A stretch of 64,000 nt of DNA. Source: Cochliopodium minus. Its lineage: Eukaryota; Discosea; Himatismenida; Cochliopodiidae. The DNA lies in assembly GCA_024220525.1 (NCBI GenBank), contig JAMYWO010000002.1, forward strand, positions 20,220 through 84,219, read 5' to 3'. Under the pieces are notes generated by a model. The model searched no databases. It saw only the letters and a list, made by a program, of their open reading frames with translations, and had not been told where the DNA came from. The translations under genes and the position numbers were made by a program. Below are positions 12,717 to 24,628 of the stretch, piece after piece. The stretch's first letter is position 1; each line of letters begins with the position of its first letter.

Positions 12717-13971
12717 ATGTTGAACGATGGGAATGAAGCTTTTATCGGAAAGTAAAAGAAAAAATAATTAAAATTTTTTTTTTTTCATGACTAACATGAA
12801 AAGAGCTTTCAAAATAATGGATGGAGTTTTCTTTGGATCATTCGTTATATTTTATATTCTAATGGCTGTCATATTGGGAAACGCGAAGCCAGGTGCGTTC
12901 ATTTTGGAATATTTGAATCCAATCTTGTTATTCCCTCCTATTTGTTTTTTTATTTTGGGAGCATTACCAGGGATACAAATAAGTAAATTTGAAGATTTGT
13001 ATCAACTGGGTTAAAAAAAAAATTTAAAAATTTTTTAATGAAAATTTTAAAGAAGTTTTAATTAAAGATGGATCATGGGCTTCATTCATGTCTAAAAGAG
13101 GAATAATAGGTAATAAAGTGACAACATTATTGATAACAGTAGCTGCAATTTCTTTGTTGGCAGCACAAATAGATGATTTGGTGGTATTAGGTAAAATAAA
13201 AAAAGAAATTTAAAAAAATTAATTTTTTAAAGCATTAATTGTAAATAATTTTATTTTTTTAAAAATAATTAATTTGAACTTAACAAAGGAAAAAATTTCG
13301 GAGTGGAGAATATCTTGTGGGGAATAACTTACGCAAAAATATTTTGTCAGCCATTGTTATTGTTAATTGCTTTTCTGCCTTCTAATCTTAGAGAAGCAGA
13401 TGCATATGGAGGAGAAGGTATTTTAAGACAAGTTATTTTTTGTTTCATTTAAAAACAAATGTAATTCTCAAATAGAGGAGATTTATTCCCAAAAGCTGAT
13501 AACTTTTTTCAACATATGCCATCATATAGCAGGTCCTTTGTATCAGTTGATCATGATTGTTTTAGATAGTAAAAAAAAATTTAAAAAAAATTTTCAATTA
13601 AAAGTTGAAATCTGATTATTTTTTAAAAGGTATGATGGAAATCCAACTGAGATATAATTTCAAAACATCGCCAAAGATAGGGGGACAATACACACTACCT
13701 AGTGTAATGAAATTTCTATTTATTACGCTTTCTGATTTTAAAAATTAAATTTGGGTTTTTTATTTTTTTAAATTTTTAGATTGCTTTCATGTCTTTAATG
13801 TCGTTAACATGGGCAATAATACATATTTTTCTCTGTGTCAAAAGGTGCTCTAGAAAAGCCCCCAATAAGATTCTAGTTTTGATCTGCGTTTCTTTGGAGG
13901 TAGCAGTTTATAACACCGTTATGATGTTAAGCACCTTGCAAAGTATTAGAATCAACAGTAGATTGATTTAA
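12717..13971 (+). CDS. Seven-helix membrane protein, tandem copy A
   Basis: Seven exons (12717-12751, 12804-13009, 13068-13190, 13289-13417, 13476-13568, 13630-13703, 13780-13971) encode 283 aa. About seven hydrophobic segments are visible, starting at MDGVFFGSFVIFYILMAVIL and ending at VSLEVAVYNTVMMLSTLQSI. There is no signal peptide and I recognise no catalytic motif. The next gene downstream is a paralog: five of the seven exons have identical length (206, 123, 129, 93 and 74 nt) and all intron phases match. I do not recognise the family; a receptor- or DRAM-like multispanning protein is possible but unsupported. Confidence 0.8.
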
Positions 13972-14267
13972 TTATTATTAATTTAAAAAAACCTTTCTCA
14001 GACAAGTTCATCTATTAAAAAATTCTATTTTAATTTATTTTTAAAAGAATTTTGAATTTTTGAAAGATTTATCAGTATGAATTTTCTTTGAAATAATTTT
14101 TTATTTGAATTAAATTGTGTAGAGGATAATTTGATTGACCTGGGAGGAAATTTAGAAAATTAATAATTCCTCCTTTTGGTAAAACCTCATTCACAAAAAA
14201 AACAAAATCAAAAATCTAGAAGAATTAAAATAAAAAAAAAAAAAATAGAGATTTTTAAACATTTAAA

Positions 14268-15979
14268 ATGGAAATCAATGGAAATGGAGAAGGTGGATCA
14301 ATTAGCAAGTTAAAATTATCCAATAATATATATTCACAAATAATAATTTTTACTTACGCAATAGAGCTTTCAAAATAATGGATGGAATATTCTTTGGATC
14401 ATTCCTTATATTTTTTTTTTTGATGGTCGGGATATTGGGCAACGCGAAACCAGCTGCATTCATCTTGGAATATTTGAATCCAATCTTGATATTTCCTCTC
14501 ATTTGTTTTTTCATATTAGGAGCATTACCAGGTATACAAATAAACAGATTCGAAGATATGGATGATTTGGGTAAAAAAAAAAATTTTTTTGAATTTAAAA
14601 AACGTATCAAAAACGAAAACATTTTTAATTAATTTTAATTAATTATATCTCAATTTAACTCAATTTTAAATTTTTTATCAATTTTAAATCTTTTATTAAA
14701 ATCAAGATGGATCATGGGCTTCATTCATGACCAAAAGGGGTATCATCGGAAATAAAGTGACAACATTGCTGTTAACAGTATCTTCAATTTCCTTGATAGC
14801 AGCACAAATAGACGATTTGGTGAGCATAGGTCAATAAAATAAAATGAAATAAAAATAAAATAAAATAAAATAAATAACATTTTGAAATAAAAAATACTTA
14901 TTTCTTTTTTTATAAAAGGGGTGGTATTTGGTGAGAAAAATATCTTGTGGGGCATCACAATGGCCAAAATTCTAATTCAACCTTTATTATTGCTCATTGG
15001 GTACTTCCCTTCCAATCTGAGCGATATAAACGGATTTGAGGGAGAAGGTAAAAAAAAAATTTAATAATTTTAATTTTAATTTTAACCATTTTTATTTAAA
15101 TTATTTTTATTTTAATTATTTTATTTAAAATTATTATTTATTATTTAAATAATTTCTTTATAGAGGACATTTATTCAAATCGCTTCAAAAGTATATACAA
15201 ATACAGCCATCGTTTGGCAGGTCCAATCTATCAAATAATCATGATTATATTGGACAGTAAAAAAAATTTTCAAAAAAAAAATCTTTTCCTTTTTAAAAAT
15301 ATATTTTTTTTTGTGACTTGATCAAGTTTCTTTGGAAATGCAACTAAGAGACAACTTCAAACCTTCACCAATGATCGCAGGAAAGTTCACCTTGCCAAAT
15401 GTAAAAACATACTTTTTATTTTTAATTTTCTTATTTTTATTTTATTTTTTATTGTTTATTTTTTTTTCATTTTATATTTTTTATTTTTTATTTTTTATTT
15501 TTTATTTTTATTTTATTTTTTATTTTATTTTTTATTTTTTATTTTTTATTTTTTATTTTTTATTTTTTATTTTTTATTTTTAACTTTTTATTTTATATTT
15601 TTTATTTTATATTTTTTATTTTTTATTTTTTTTTATTTTTTATTTTTTATATTTTTATATTTTTTATTATATTTTTTATTTTATTTTTATTTTTATTTTC
15701 ATTATTTATTTTATTTTTTATTATTTAGAATTTTGATTTTTAATTTTTTTTATTTTTAATTTTAATTTAATAAAATATAAGCTTGTCATCATGTGTATTA
15801 TGTTATTAGCTTGGGCAATCTTGAATCTCATCATCAATTTAAAGAGAAGCTCCAAAAAAGTCCCTCATAAATTTTTGATCTTGGCTGCTGTTTCTTTGGA
15901 GATCTCCGTTTACAATGTTGTGATCATGGCCAGCACATTGCAAAGCATCCGAATCAACAGTAAATTGACCAGAATTTAA
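14268..15979 (+). CDS. Seven-helix membrane protein, tandem copy B
   Basis: Seven exons (14268-14308, 14365-14570, 14707-14829, 14919-15047, 15164-15256, 15327-15400, 15782-15979) encode 287 aa. It is the paralog of the gene just upstream, with shared blocks such as NAKPAAFILEYLNPIL, GIIGNKVTTLLL and LQSIRINSK. The N-terminal peptide (MEINGNGEGGSISK) is hydrophilic and differs between copies. The last intron (15401-15781) is much longer than its counterpart because it is filled with TTTTTTA-type repeats. Function unknown. Confidence 0.8.
15401..15781. repeat. Expanded low-complexity intron (ATTTTTT and variants)
   Basis: This intron of tandem copy B is almost pure T/A, with runs of the ATTTTTT heptamer (around 15475-15590) and related units. 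The same intron in copy A is 76 bp. The difference is simple-repeat growth after duplication. Confidence 0.85.
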
Positions 15980-16225
15980 TCCAAAAAAAAAATAGTGTTT
16001 AATTGAATATTATTGAAAGTTTGTTACAGAAAAAAAATAAATTATGTTTTTATTTTCCACATTTTTTTATTTTTTTGAATAAACAATTTTTCTTGGAAAT
16101 TCTTCCAAAATCCAACAAATAAATAAAGTTAAAAACAGCCTTATGAATCAAATTATCAGAAGTATTTTCTTTGGTAATATTTTAATAAATTAAATTTGAG
16201 GATATCTTTTAGAAAAAAAAAAAAA

Positions 16226-17885
16226 ATGGGAAGTTTTTCATCAAAAGAAAATAAAATTCCTCCTCCAACTCCAACATTAAGACCTAATGCAATTGAGAGA
16301 ACTAAATTTCAAATCGACAGAAAGATCGAGTTGCCTGAAGAATATAAATCATCTGGCAAGGTAAATTGGAAAATCTTCTTTGTATATTTTCAATCCTAAT
16401 TGCATACAACACCATTTCCATCCAATGATTTTTCAAAAAATTCAAATGTCATTCTTTAAGAAATCAAAACATATATATCCTCCAATTAATGATAATATTT
16501 TTAAAATTTAGCCTTAATATCTCATTTTTATTTTATGAAAATTATAATCCTTTCAAAAAATATCAGGACATTTGTAAACATATCAGAAATCTCTACACAT
16601 ACCAAGATGATGATGATATTCAAGGAGGAGTGAATTTGCATTGCAGATTGGACAACATTGAGGATTCCATCTTCGAAAATCTCTCCACAGATGCCGAATA
16701 TTTCCCAGTTAGATTATATATAAGGTAAAAGAATGAAAATATGCAAAAATTCTTAATAAATTCCAAACAATATCAATAATAAATAGTAACAAGATCCCCA
16801 AAAATTTCTTTGGTAAAAAAAAGCTTCCCATTTTATAATTTTTCATTTTCAAAAAAAAAAATTTTAAAAATAATAAAATTTTAATAGAATCAATCAAATT
16901 TTTTGTTGGTAAAATCATTTTAAAGTACTTTTTTTTATTCTCATTTATTTCTCAATTTTTCTCTCATCCAGTCGGGGTTGCCGCAAAAAACTTCACAGAA
17001 TTGGGAACAAACCACCTGGCAGTACAAGTATGTGATAAAATAGGTATTAAAAAAAAAAAAAATAAGCGAAACATAAAATAATAAATTAAAATAAAGTTCA
17101 CTGGTTCAACGGATCGTAAAAATTTTTCATTTTAAAAATGATCAAAGCAAAATTAAATTTTGTCAATAAAAATAAAATTTTCATAGAATTGTGTGTATCA
17201 CCCCTTTTTCTGGAGACCATTGTATTGCTCTTTTCTATCCTCAAAAAGATGGAATGGAATACCCGAGCATTGAAAACAACAAAGAAAACAGAACCAAAAT
17301 ATGTAAACTCATTCAAAATTGGAACTGCAAAGTCGAGTATTCCCAAACCAAAAATAATTGTCAACACTTTGCTTCGGAGATGTTCAAGGTATTGGATTTA
17401 GACAACAAATTTTCTAACATGACTGGTAAATACATATTTTTTTTTTCTAATTAGAAATTAAAATTCTTGACAGTTTCCAATATTTTTTTAATTATTTTTT
17501 TTCAAAAAATCAATAAGGACCTATTGGCTACTTTTTAAACTACATCGCCAAACCAACTGTCAACTTGGAGTTTCCTTGTATCATCTCTAACGAAGGAAGC
17601 ATCATCAAACAGTTTGAAACCCATCTCGCTTTGGACGAATGGACCGTCGAAAACGAAGTTGAAAAGAAGGGACATGACTACCATTATCTCGTCAAAGGTT
17701 TTCATAGGGGCTTCCAAGCCAAAAAGCAAATTGGTCAGACTGCTTGCCCCATGCATGATCCTACTCTCTTGCAAGTCAACAAGGAGAAAGACGAGAAAGG
17801 ACATGTGCAGGGTGGCAGTGGTGGCAGTGGTGACACTTCTTTTCAAATTTCTAGTTCTGGATTGATCAATATTTTCAAAAATTAA
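16226..17885 (+). CDS. LRAT-like permuted papain-fold protein, possibly myristoylated
   Basis: Eight exons (16226-16360, 16567-16724, 16787-16812, 16888-16908, 16972-17043, 17097-17115, 17187-17425, 17518-17885) give 345 aa. Three of them are microexons of 26, 21 and 19 nt, and all three are needed to keep frame. The catalytic signature of LRAT/HRASLS acyltransferases can be read: His128 (TNHLAVQV), a second His at 139 (KIVHWFNGS, eleven residues later) and Cys202 in the NCQHF motif. In characterised members these residues move acyl groups on lipids. The N-terminus MGSFSSK fits an N-myristoylation site, suggesting membrane attachment. A Gly/Ser-rich stretch (GGSGGSG) lies near the C-terminus. 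The LRAT assignment is by motif; substrate unknown. Confidence 0.78.
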
Positions 17886-17925
17886 AAAATTCAATTTATA
17901 ATAAAAAATTTAATTAAATAATTTT

Positions 17926-18976
17926 TTATTTATTTTTTTGTTCAGTTGGGTTTTGTGATGATCTTGGATAAACAACATTAGTGTGCATCTTTATGCATTT
18001 CTTCTTGAACTTTTTATCACATCTCTCAGGATGCTCCTTACAAACTTTCTTTGAACGAGACTTACATGCTTTCTTGACGCATTTTATCTCACATTTGTTA
18101 ATATCCGCTTCAGATTTTTCATTACCTCCTTCATCCAATACATTGCACTTACAATTTAATAAAATCATAGATTTCCATTTCATCTCTGTTTGTTCACAAG
18201 CAAGCAAAACATTAGTTAAACAAGTTTGTCTTTGTGAATCTTCTTCACAAGAAAGTTGAGAAATATTGGTGCAATATTCAGTGACTGCAGTTGAGGAAAC
18301 TTGGTTGATATCTTTCAAAGCAGATTTTTTTAGTGAATATTTGTTCTTGTATCTCTCATCTACTTGTGCTCTGTGGCAACGTGCTGTCTCTTTCTTGATG
18401 CATCTCTTTATTTTGTTGTTTACTTCCATTCCTTCACTATTACATTTATCAATTGCTCTTATCTTGCAATTATATGAAAGACATTTTTTATGACAATTTA
18501 TAATCTGGCATAAAAGTAAATATATGAGAAAATATAAACAATGCATTAAAAAAACTGAATTTATTAAAGTTATCACTCACCTTTTTTTTACAATTATTTC
18601 TGGCACCATCATAGTGTTTGCAATGGTCTTCACATGTGTTCTCCATCGTTTGTTTCCTCCATTCCATTTCCTCTTCTTTACACAATGATTGATGCCTCTT
18701 TCTGCATTCTACTCCTTCAACAGTATTCCCACACAATCCCAAAGACTTTTTGATGCAATAAAATTTGATGGAATTCGAATCTCCATGCTCCATTTTTTGT
18801 TTTTTATCTAAGAGTTTTTCATTTGTTACATCTTTCTTAATATTTCTTCCTTCCTTCATATCTATCTTTTCCAATAACATTTGAGATATTTGATTTTGTT
18901 CCATGCTCTCATCACAAATTATTCCCAAAATCAATAAAGATACAATGAAAAATATATAAAGAAAAATATTTTTCAT
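17926..18976 (-). CDS. Secreted Cys-rich helical protein
   Basis: Two exons (18976-18581, 18504-17926) give 324 aa. The first 20 residues (MKNIFLYIFFIVSLLILGII) are a clear signal peptide. The mature part is rich in Lys, Glu and Cys. Many Cys occur in paired C-x3-C or similar spacing (CHKKC, CEDHC, CEIKC), suggesting disulphide-linked helical hairpins. I recognise no named family. It converges on the LRAT-like gene, with about 40 bp between stop codons. Confidence 0.75.
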
Positions 18977-19202
18977 TTTTTTTTTTTTTTTGTACCTTTT
19001 TTCAATCGTTTTTTTTGAGAATGTTTATTTATAAATCTTAATTTGTGAGCATATATAATTGATTCTTTTTCTTTTTTGGATATTTTTTTTTCTTTATTTC
19101 TTGGAGGAAAATAAATATGCCATTTCATTTCCAAGAAATTAATTTGAAATAAAAAATAAAAAAAATCTGTTATATTGATAAATAAAAGAAAAAAAGATTC
19201 AA

Positions 19203-20348
19203 ATGTGGTAAAAATAAATTTTTCGAATGTTTGAATTGTAATTTTTACATTTATCAAATAGTGGAAGAACAATATTGAGAAGGTAGAAAAAAAAATAATA
19301 AAAAAGGCTTTATATTTATTTTTTTAAAAAACCTTTAAAAGATCTGCTCCTCAAATACAAGAACATTTAAATTGCCGATGGGAAGGAGATACAAATTATA
19401 TTCCATCATATAATGGTATTTCGTTTCATTTTTTATTTATTTCATTCATAATTCAATTATTCAGTGTGTCCTTCCAGAATGCAGCCTGTGTTGATTTACA
19501 GAACCAATTCTAGATCGATAAAATCAATGAAATGGGGATTCAAACACGATAAACATTTTGTATCGAATGCAAGAGGCGAAACGATCAATAAAATCAAAGT
19601 ATTCAGGCAAGATATAGTTAATATATAAGATCCTTTCAACTATAAAATAAATTCTCCTTTATTTTTCTTTTAATTTTAAAAATTCTTAAAAAGGGAATGC
19701 TTGAGAGAAAATAGATGTGTGATATTATGTGATGGATATTACGAGTGGAAAGAAGAATACAATGGTAAAAAAGTACCTCATTTGTTTCAAAAAAAAGATG
19801 GAAGTATGATGGCATTTGCGGGGATATACAAGATCGAGAAAGAAGAAAAGACGGGAAAAGTGACAGAAAATTATGTCATTATCACCACAGATAGTTACAA
19901 AGCAATGAGTCATGTACACCATAGAATGCCCGTCATGCTTGAAGACAAAGATTTGGACAAATGGATGGATAGCAGAACTTCTATTGAAGAAGCTCTTGAA
20001 TTGACCAAAAACAAGAAAACATTCGATGAAATAGAGTTTTTTGCTGTATCTGAGAAAGTCAATAAGACCACTAATGATTGCTCTGATTGTGTTTTGAGAT
20101 TGGAGGAAATTGTAGAAAAGAATAAGAGAACCCAACCCACTCTTGACAGGTTTTTGGTGAAAAAAGAGATCAAGGAAGAGTCGAACAGTTCCACTGTTGT
20201 CAAGAAAGAGGAGACCAAAAGAAAGAACATAGACACACAACCAAAAATAAACAATTTCTTCAAGAAAATAAAAACTGAAACAAAAGAAAATGGAACCAAC
20301 AAAGACAATCAAAAAGAAAAAGTTGTTGTTAAAATTGAAAAAAAATGA
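19203..20348 (+). CDS. HMCES: HMCES/SRAP abasic-site shield protein
   Basis: Five exons (19203-19207, 19262-19282, 19342-19415, 19465-19606, 19694-20348) give 298 aa. The coding part of exon 1 is only ATGTG. It joins a 21-nt exon to create MCGRTILRR, whose Cys2 is the SRAP residue that crosslinks to abasic sites in single-stranded DNA. Other family motifs are present: YIPSYN, MKWGFKH, SNARGET, CDGYYEWKEE and VHHRMPV. Exon 4 ends with a GC donor (CAG|GCAAGA), needed to give the conserved VFRECLRENRC. The C-terminal tail has two PCNA-binding-like boxes, QPTLDRFL and QPKINNFF. The gene converges on Ski2, with 42 bp between them. Confidence 0.9.
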
Positions 20349-20390
20349 TTGAAAAATAAAATATTGTTAATAATTTTTGATGTTTTTCTA

Positions 20391-23300
20391 TTAATTCAAG
20401 TAAAGAGAAGAGGCAAAGATGATATCTCTCTTGATCATCTGGGAAGCTTCCTCCATCTTTTTGAACAATCTGGAATCACCAATGATTCTAGCAGCGCTCC
20501 TGATCTCCCTGCACATTTCGTCCAATCTGGTGATACATCTGACAATGTTACCCTCGAGAACATCCGTAAGATTTGTGATTTCGGAGAAAGTGATCCCTTT
20601 TAAAAAAAAAAAAAGAAAAAAAATAAAAAAACAATAAAAAAACAAAAAAAAAATTACCACGAGCCCATTCGTAGACTACTTCCACAAGACCAAACTTTAA
20701 AGTTTTCTTGAGGTAATCAGAAGGAGAAATATCCAAACCACCCTCCATTTGGGCATTGGCAAGTTGTTGGGTGATGTTGGTGACCTGATCGATGGCGTTT
20801 CTGAGGTTCTCGTTGACACGAGGAGGCTCATCGCTGCTTCCTTCATAAATCAAACAAGACAACAAAGCGACAGCCTCTTCAGGAGCCAAAGGAGTCAAAA
20901 CATTCTCAAAGACCAACTCGGTAATCACCAATTCATCATTACTGCTGTTGATTTCTCTTGCAACTCTTCCCTTAATTCTGATGGCGTTCTCACTATCGAT
21001 GTAATTGAGTTTTCTGAGAATGTTGAGCCTCATCTTGAACTGAGGCATCAAGAAAAGGTTCTCGTCAGATACCAAACTGGACAAATGTTCGGTCGCGTTG
21101 AGAAGCTTATGTCTCCTTTCAACCACGGCATACTGTTCCTCACGTTTAGGGCACTTGTGGCACTTGGACTTCTCCAAAACGCCAAAAAGATTTTGCTTCT
21201 CGTTGTAGGAGTCAACAAAGTCAAAGTCTTTGATGTTGAGGGCCTTCAAATCAAGTTCAGGAACACGATCAATCTCTTGTTTGTACTTGTTGAAAAGAAG
21301 CTTCATCTTCTCAAGAGTGGAAGAAGATTCTTTCTCATCAGAAAAATCGACAAACAACTTTTTGGGATCAATCTTGATGGTTTCTGTAGAAATCTTCACC
21401 ACCTGACTCTCCTCTATCTCGGTGATCTTCCAATCCAAGGACTCGCCCTTCGTGTGGATGGTTACAAGACCCTCAACAGACTCGACGCCAGACAACAAAA
21501 CGAATACACGGAGGAGCTTTTCGTTAGATTGGGGAGACTTTTTGTTGGAAACAATCACACAAGCAAGACTTCTCGAAGTAGAGTTACTTTGAAGTTTGAT
21601 TACCACTATTCTTCCCGCAGTAAGCTTTGCAGAAGAAGACTTGATGATTTGTTTTTGAAGCTTTTCGTCCAGTTGTCTTACACGTTGAGCAGGCGGGTAA
21701 TAATTTTCCATGTCAGGTTCACCATAGATACAGTCCATGGGAGGCATGTTGTCCAATTCCCTTTGTACGAACTGAAGCATTTTCTTTCTTTTGGGGGTTT
21801 CCCTTTGAAGCATCGATTCGCTGAAACTTCTTTTCAACATCTCTTCCACCTTGAAATCCTCCACCCTGAGCAAGTTGAGGATCATGTTGTAGGTAAGTCT
21901 GAATTTACTCTCCAATCTCTCTACTCTTCCCAATAACATGTCCTTAAGTTGGGTGGGATCAGAAGCTTCGTGCCATTGACTGATGATTACAGTTCCAACT
22001 ATGAAAAAGTTTTTGTTTTATTTTTAATGTTTTTTTTTAAAATTTAGTTTTACCTGTATCTATCCCTCTTCTTCCTGCTCTACCTGCCATTTGGGTGTAT
22101 TCTCCAGGGAATAAATCTCTCCATTCAGTACCAGTGTATTTTCTGGTGGAATGGAACACAACGGTTCTGGCAGGCATGTTGACACCCATGGCGAACGTCT
22201 CCGTTGCGAACAAGACCTTCACAAGGCCTCTTGCAAAAAGGATTTCTACCATTTCTTTTACGATTGGCAACAAACCAGAGTGATGAACACCGATACCTCT
22301 TTTGACAAGCTCCTTTATCTTCACAACTTGTGGCAATTCTCGATCTACCACTTTTAATCTGGAGATACTTTGTTCCATGAACTTGTGAGCTTCACTCTTT
22401 TCCTTGGAAGTGTTCAGATCTAGGGAAGTAAGTCCATACCCTGCTGTTTCGCAACCCTTACGAGAAAAAATGAAACAGACCACCGGAAGAAGATTCTTTT
22501 TCTTGAGGATTTGCAAAAGATCGAGTAACTGTTGTTTTTCGTTGTTTTCTTTTGCTTTCCCGAACAATTTTGGAGCATTTTTATCAACCTTAAAAGATTC
22601 TTTGATAGTTTTGTATCCCTCAGCAAAAAAATTTCTCTTTTCATCCACAATCTTGGAGATTTTTTTATTGGCATAAAGATAATGCACCAAAGGAGTGGGT
22701 CTTTTGAAAGTAGAGATGACATGTACTTTTTTCTTTTTGGTTCTTCCAACCCAGTCAGCAAACTCAAAAGTGTTGGGAATAGTAGCAGAAAGGAAAATCA
22801 ATCCAACGTGATCAGGCAACATTATAATGACTTCTTCCCATACGACACCTCTATCTTCATCATTAATGTAATGTACTTCGTCAAAGATGACCCACTCAAC
22901 ATCCCTGATCAAATCTGCACCTCTGTACAACATGGAACGCAAGATTTCGGTAGTCAAAATCAGACAAGTAGCTGTTGGATTGAGGGAAACATCTCCAGTT
23001 ACTAATCCGACGTTTTTCTCGCCAAATGTTTCTTTAAAATCTCTGAACTTTTGATTACTCAACGCCTTGATAGGGGATGTGTAAATCGCCCTTGTCATGT
23101 GCTTCATGGAAAGTGCGATAGCATATTCTGCAACTACTGTTTTACCAGCACTGGTATGCGCAGCAACGAAAACACACTCATTTCTTTCCATGTGATAAAC
23201 AGCCTCTATTTAAAAAGAAGGAATAAATAACATTAAATTATTAACACAATGATAAAAACTCTAACCTTTTTGAAACTTATCCAAGTCAAACTTATATTCT

Positions 23301-24485
23301 ATTGCCATTTGAGGAACCAAATCTTTAAAGTGAATAGTAGAGACTCTATCCATGACTGCCCATGTCTTCTTTTTCTTCTCCTCATCCCTCAGTTCTTGTT
23401 TGACATTGTTTTCGAGCTGGTTGATATCAAAGTCCTTGTTGAATAAGTCTTCATTCTTGCCTTCTTGCACAATTTCCTTATTATTGGAATCAATCTTTAA
23501 ATCTTTTTGTTCCACCTTTTTTACTTCTTTAATATCTTCTTTATCGCCCTTATCATCAGATTCTTCTCCAGATTCTTCTCCTTCAGATCCATCTTCATCA
23601 GAATCGCTTTCCTCAGAAGATTCATCAAAAGGATCATCCCCAACTCCCTTCATCAATGTGTTGGCGAAATTGAAGACGTTTGTATCTGGTTGAATCTCTT
23701 CTGAAATGGTTGTTTCTATCATCTTCCTTCTCTCTTCCTCATTCACTCTATTATATTTCTTAATCAACTCTGGAGGATTTTTTCCCAAAATTATCAGGCT
23801 ATTTTCTTCAATTGGTTTTTCATTTTCGTCAAATCTTATTGGAGTATCAAAACCAGGAGGCAAATCCAATAATAATCCTTTTTCAAATAAAAGATTCAAA
23901 GGTTTAATTTGCGTAATATAAACAAAATTGTTACCTTTTTCAAATTCAAATATTTTATCTGAATCAAGTTTTTCTTCCACCTGCGAATTCTTTTCCTTCT
24001 TCACTATGAGTCCTCCAGGAAGAAATGGAAAATTACTGGGATTACCTCTTGCGAAATCATGCATTGATGCAGGCTTTCTGTTCAATGCAGTAGAGTTTGT
24101 GGAGGATGTGGAATTTGAGATTATTTTCTCTTCGTACCCTATTGCTTTTCCCCTTTTTCTATCTGTTATAATTTCCAATTTGGAAAAAGGTTTTTGAGTT
24201 TCTAGATGATTTAGGCTCGATTTTTTCAATACTCTTGGCCAATAATTCCTTTTTATTGAGGAATCTATTATCTCTGTATCTATTTGAAAATGATCTCTTT
24301 CTATTCTTTCATTTATGGAAGATGTGGTCGCAGGCAAAGGAATCTAATATGAGAAAATTCTTTATAAATTATTCCATAAATATAATTTTAAAATTCACAT
24401 TTCTTGAAATATTGTTTCCATTTTCAATAATACTCAATTCAAATTCTGATACATCACCAAAGAATTTAACATCAAAATTATCCAT
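20391..24485 (-). CDS. SKI2: Ski2-like RNA helicase (SKIV2L)
   Basis: Five exons (24485-24399, 24343-23266, 23205-22054, 21998-20658, 20596-20391) give 1287 aa. The helicase core has Walker A (AAHTSAGKT), DEVH ([11 protein letters not shown]), SAT ([10 protein letters not shown]) and [10 protein letters not shown]. The context, for example [20 protein letters not shown] and [15 protein letters not shown], is closest to Ski2 rather than Mtr4. An acidic Ser/Asp/Glu-rich linker (near 23.5-23.6 kb) precedes the core. The C-terminus has the DSHCT-type helical domain ([20 protein letters not shown]). Ski2 is the motor that feeds mRNA to the cytoplasmic exosome. The start is the only ATG upstream that splices in frame. 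Confidence 0.92.
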
Positions 24486-24628
24486 TCTTCTTTTCGAATG
24501 ATTTTTTTTTATATTTATGGAAATAAAGCATTTAAAAAAAAAAATTGTTGTAAAATAATATTTGACGGTTATTAATTTTCTTTCTTTCATATATCTTTTA
24601 TAACCATTTTTCTTATTAAACAGTTGAT
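24486..24628. promoter_or_regulatory. Divergent intergenic region, Ski2 / Nup155
   Basis: The two start codons face away from each other across 143 bp of AT-rich DNA, so this is likely a shared bidirectional promoter. No specific element can be named. Confidence 0.4.

Noticed and set aside
20749-21936. A 395-codon plus-strand open frame
   Set aside because: It is the antisense shadow of Ski2 exon 4, whose minus-strand protein is clearly conserved.
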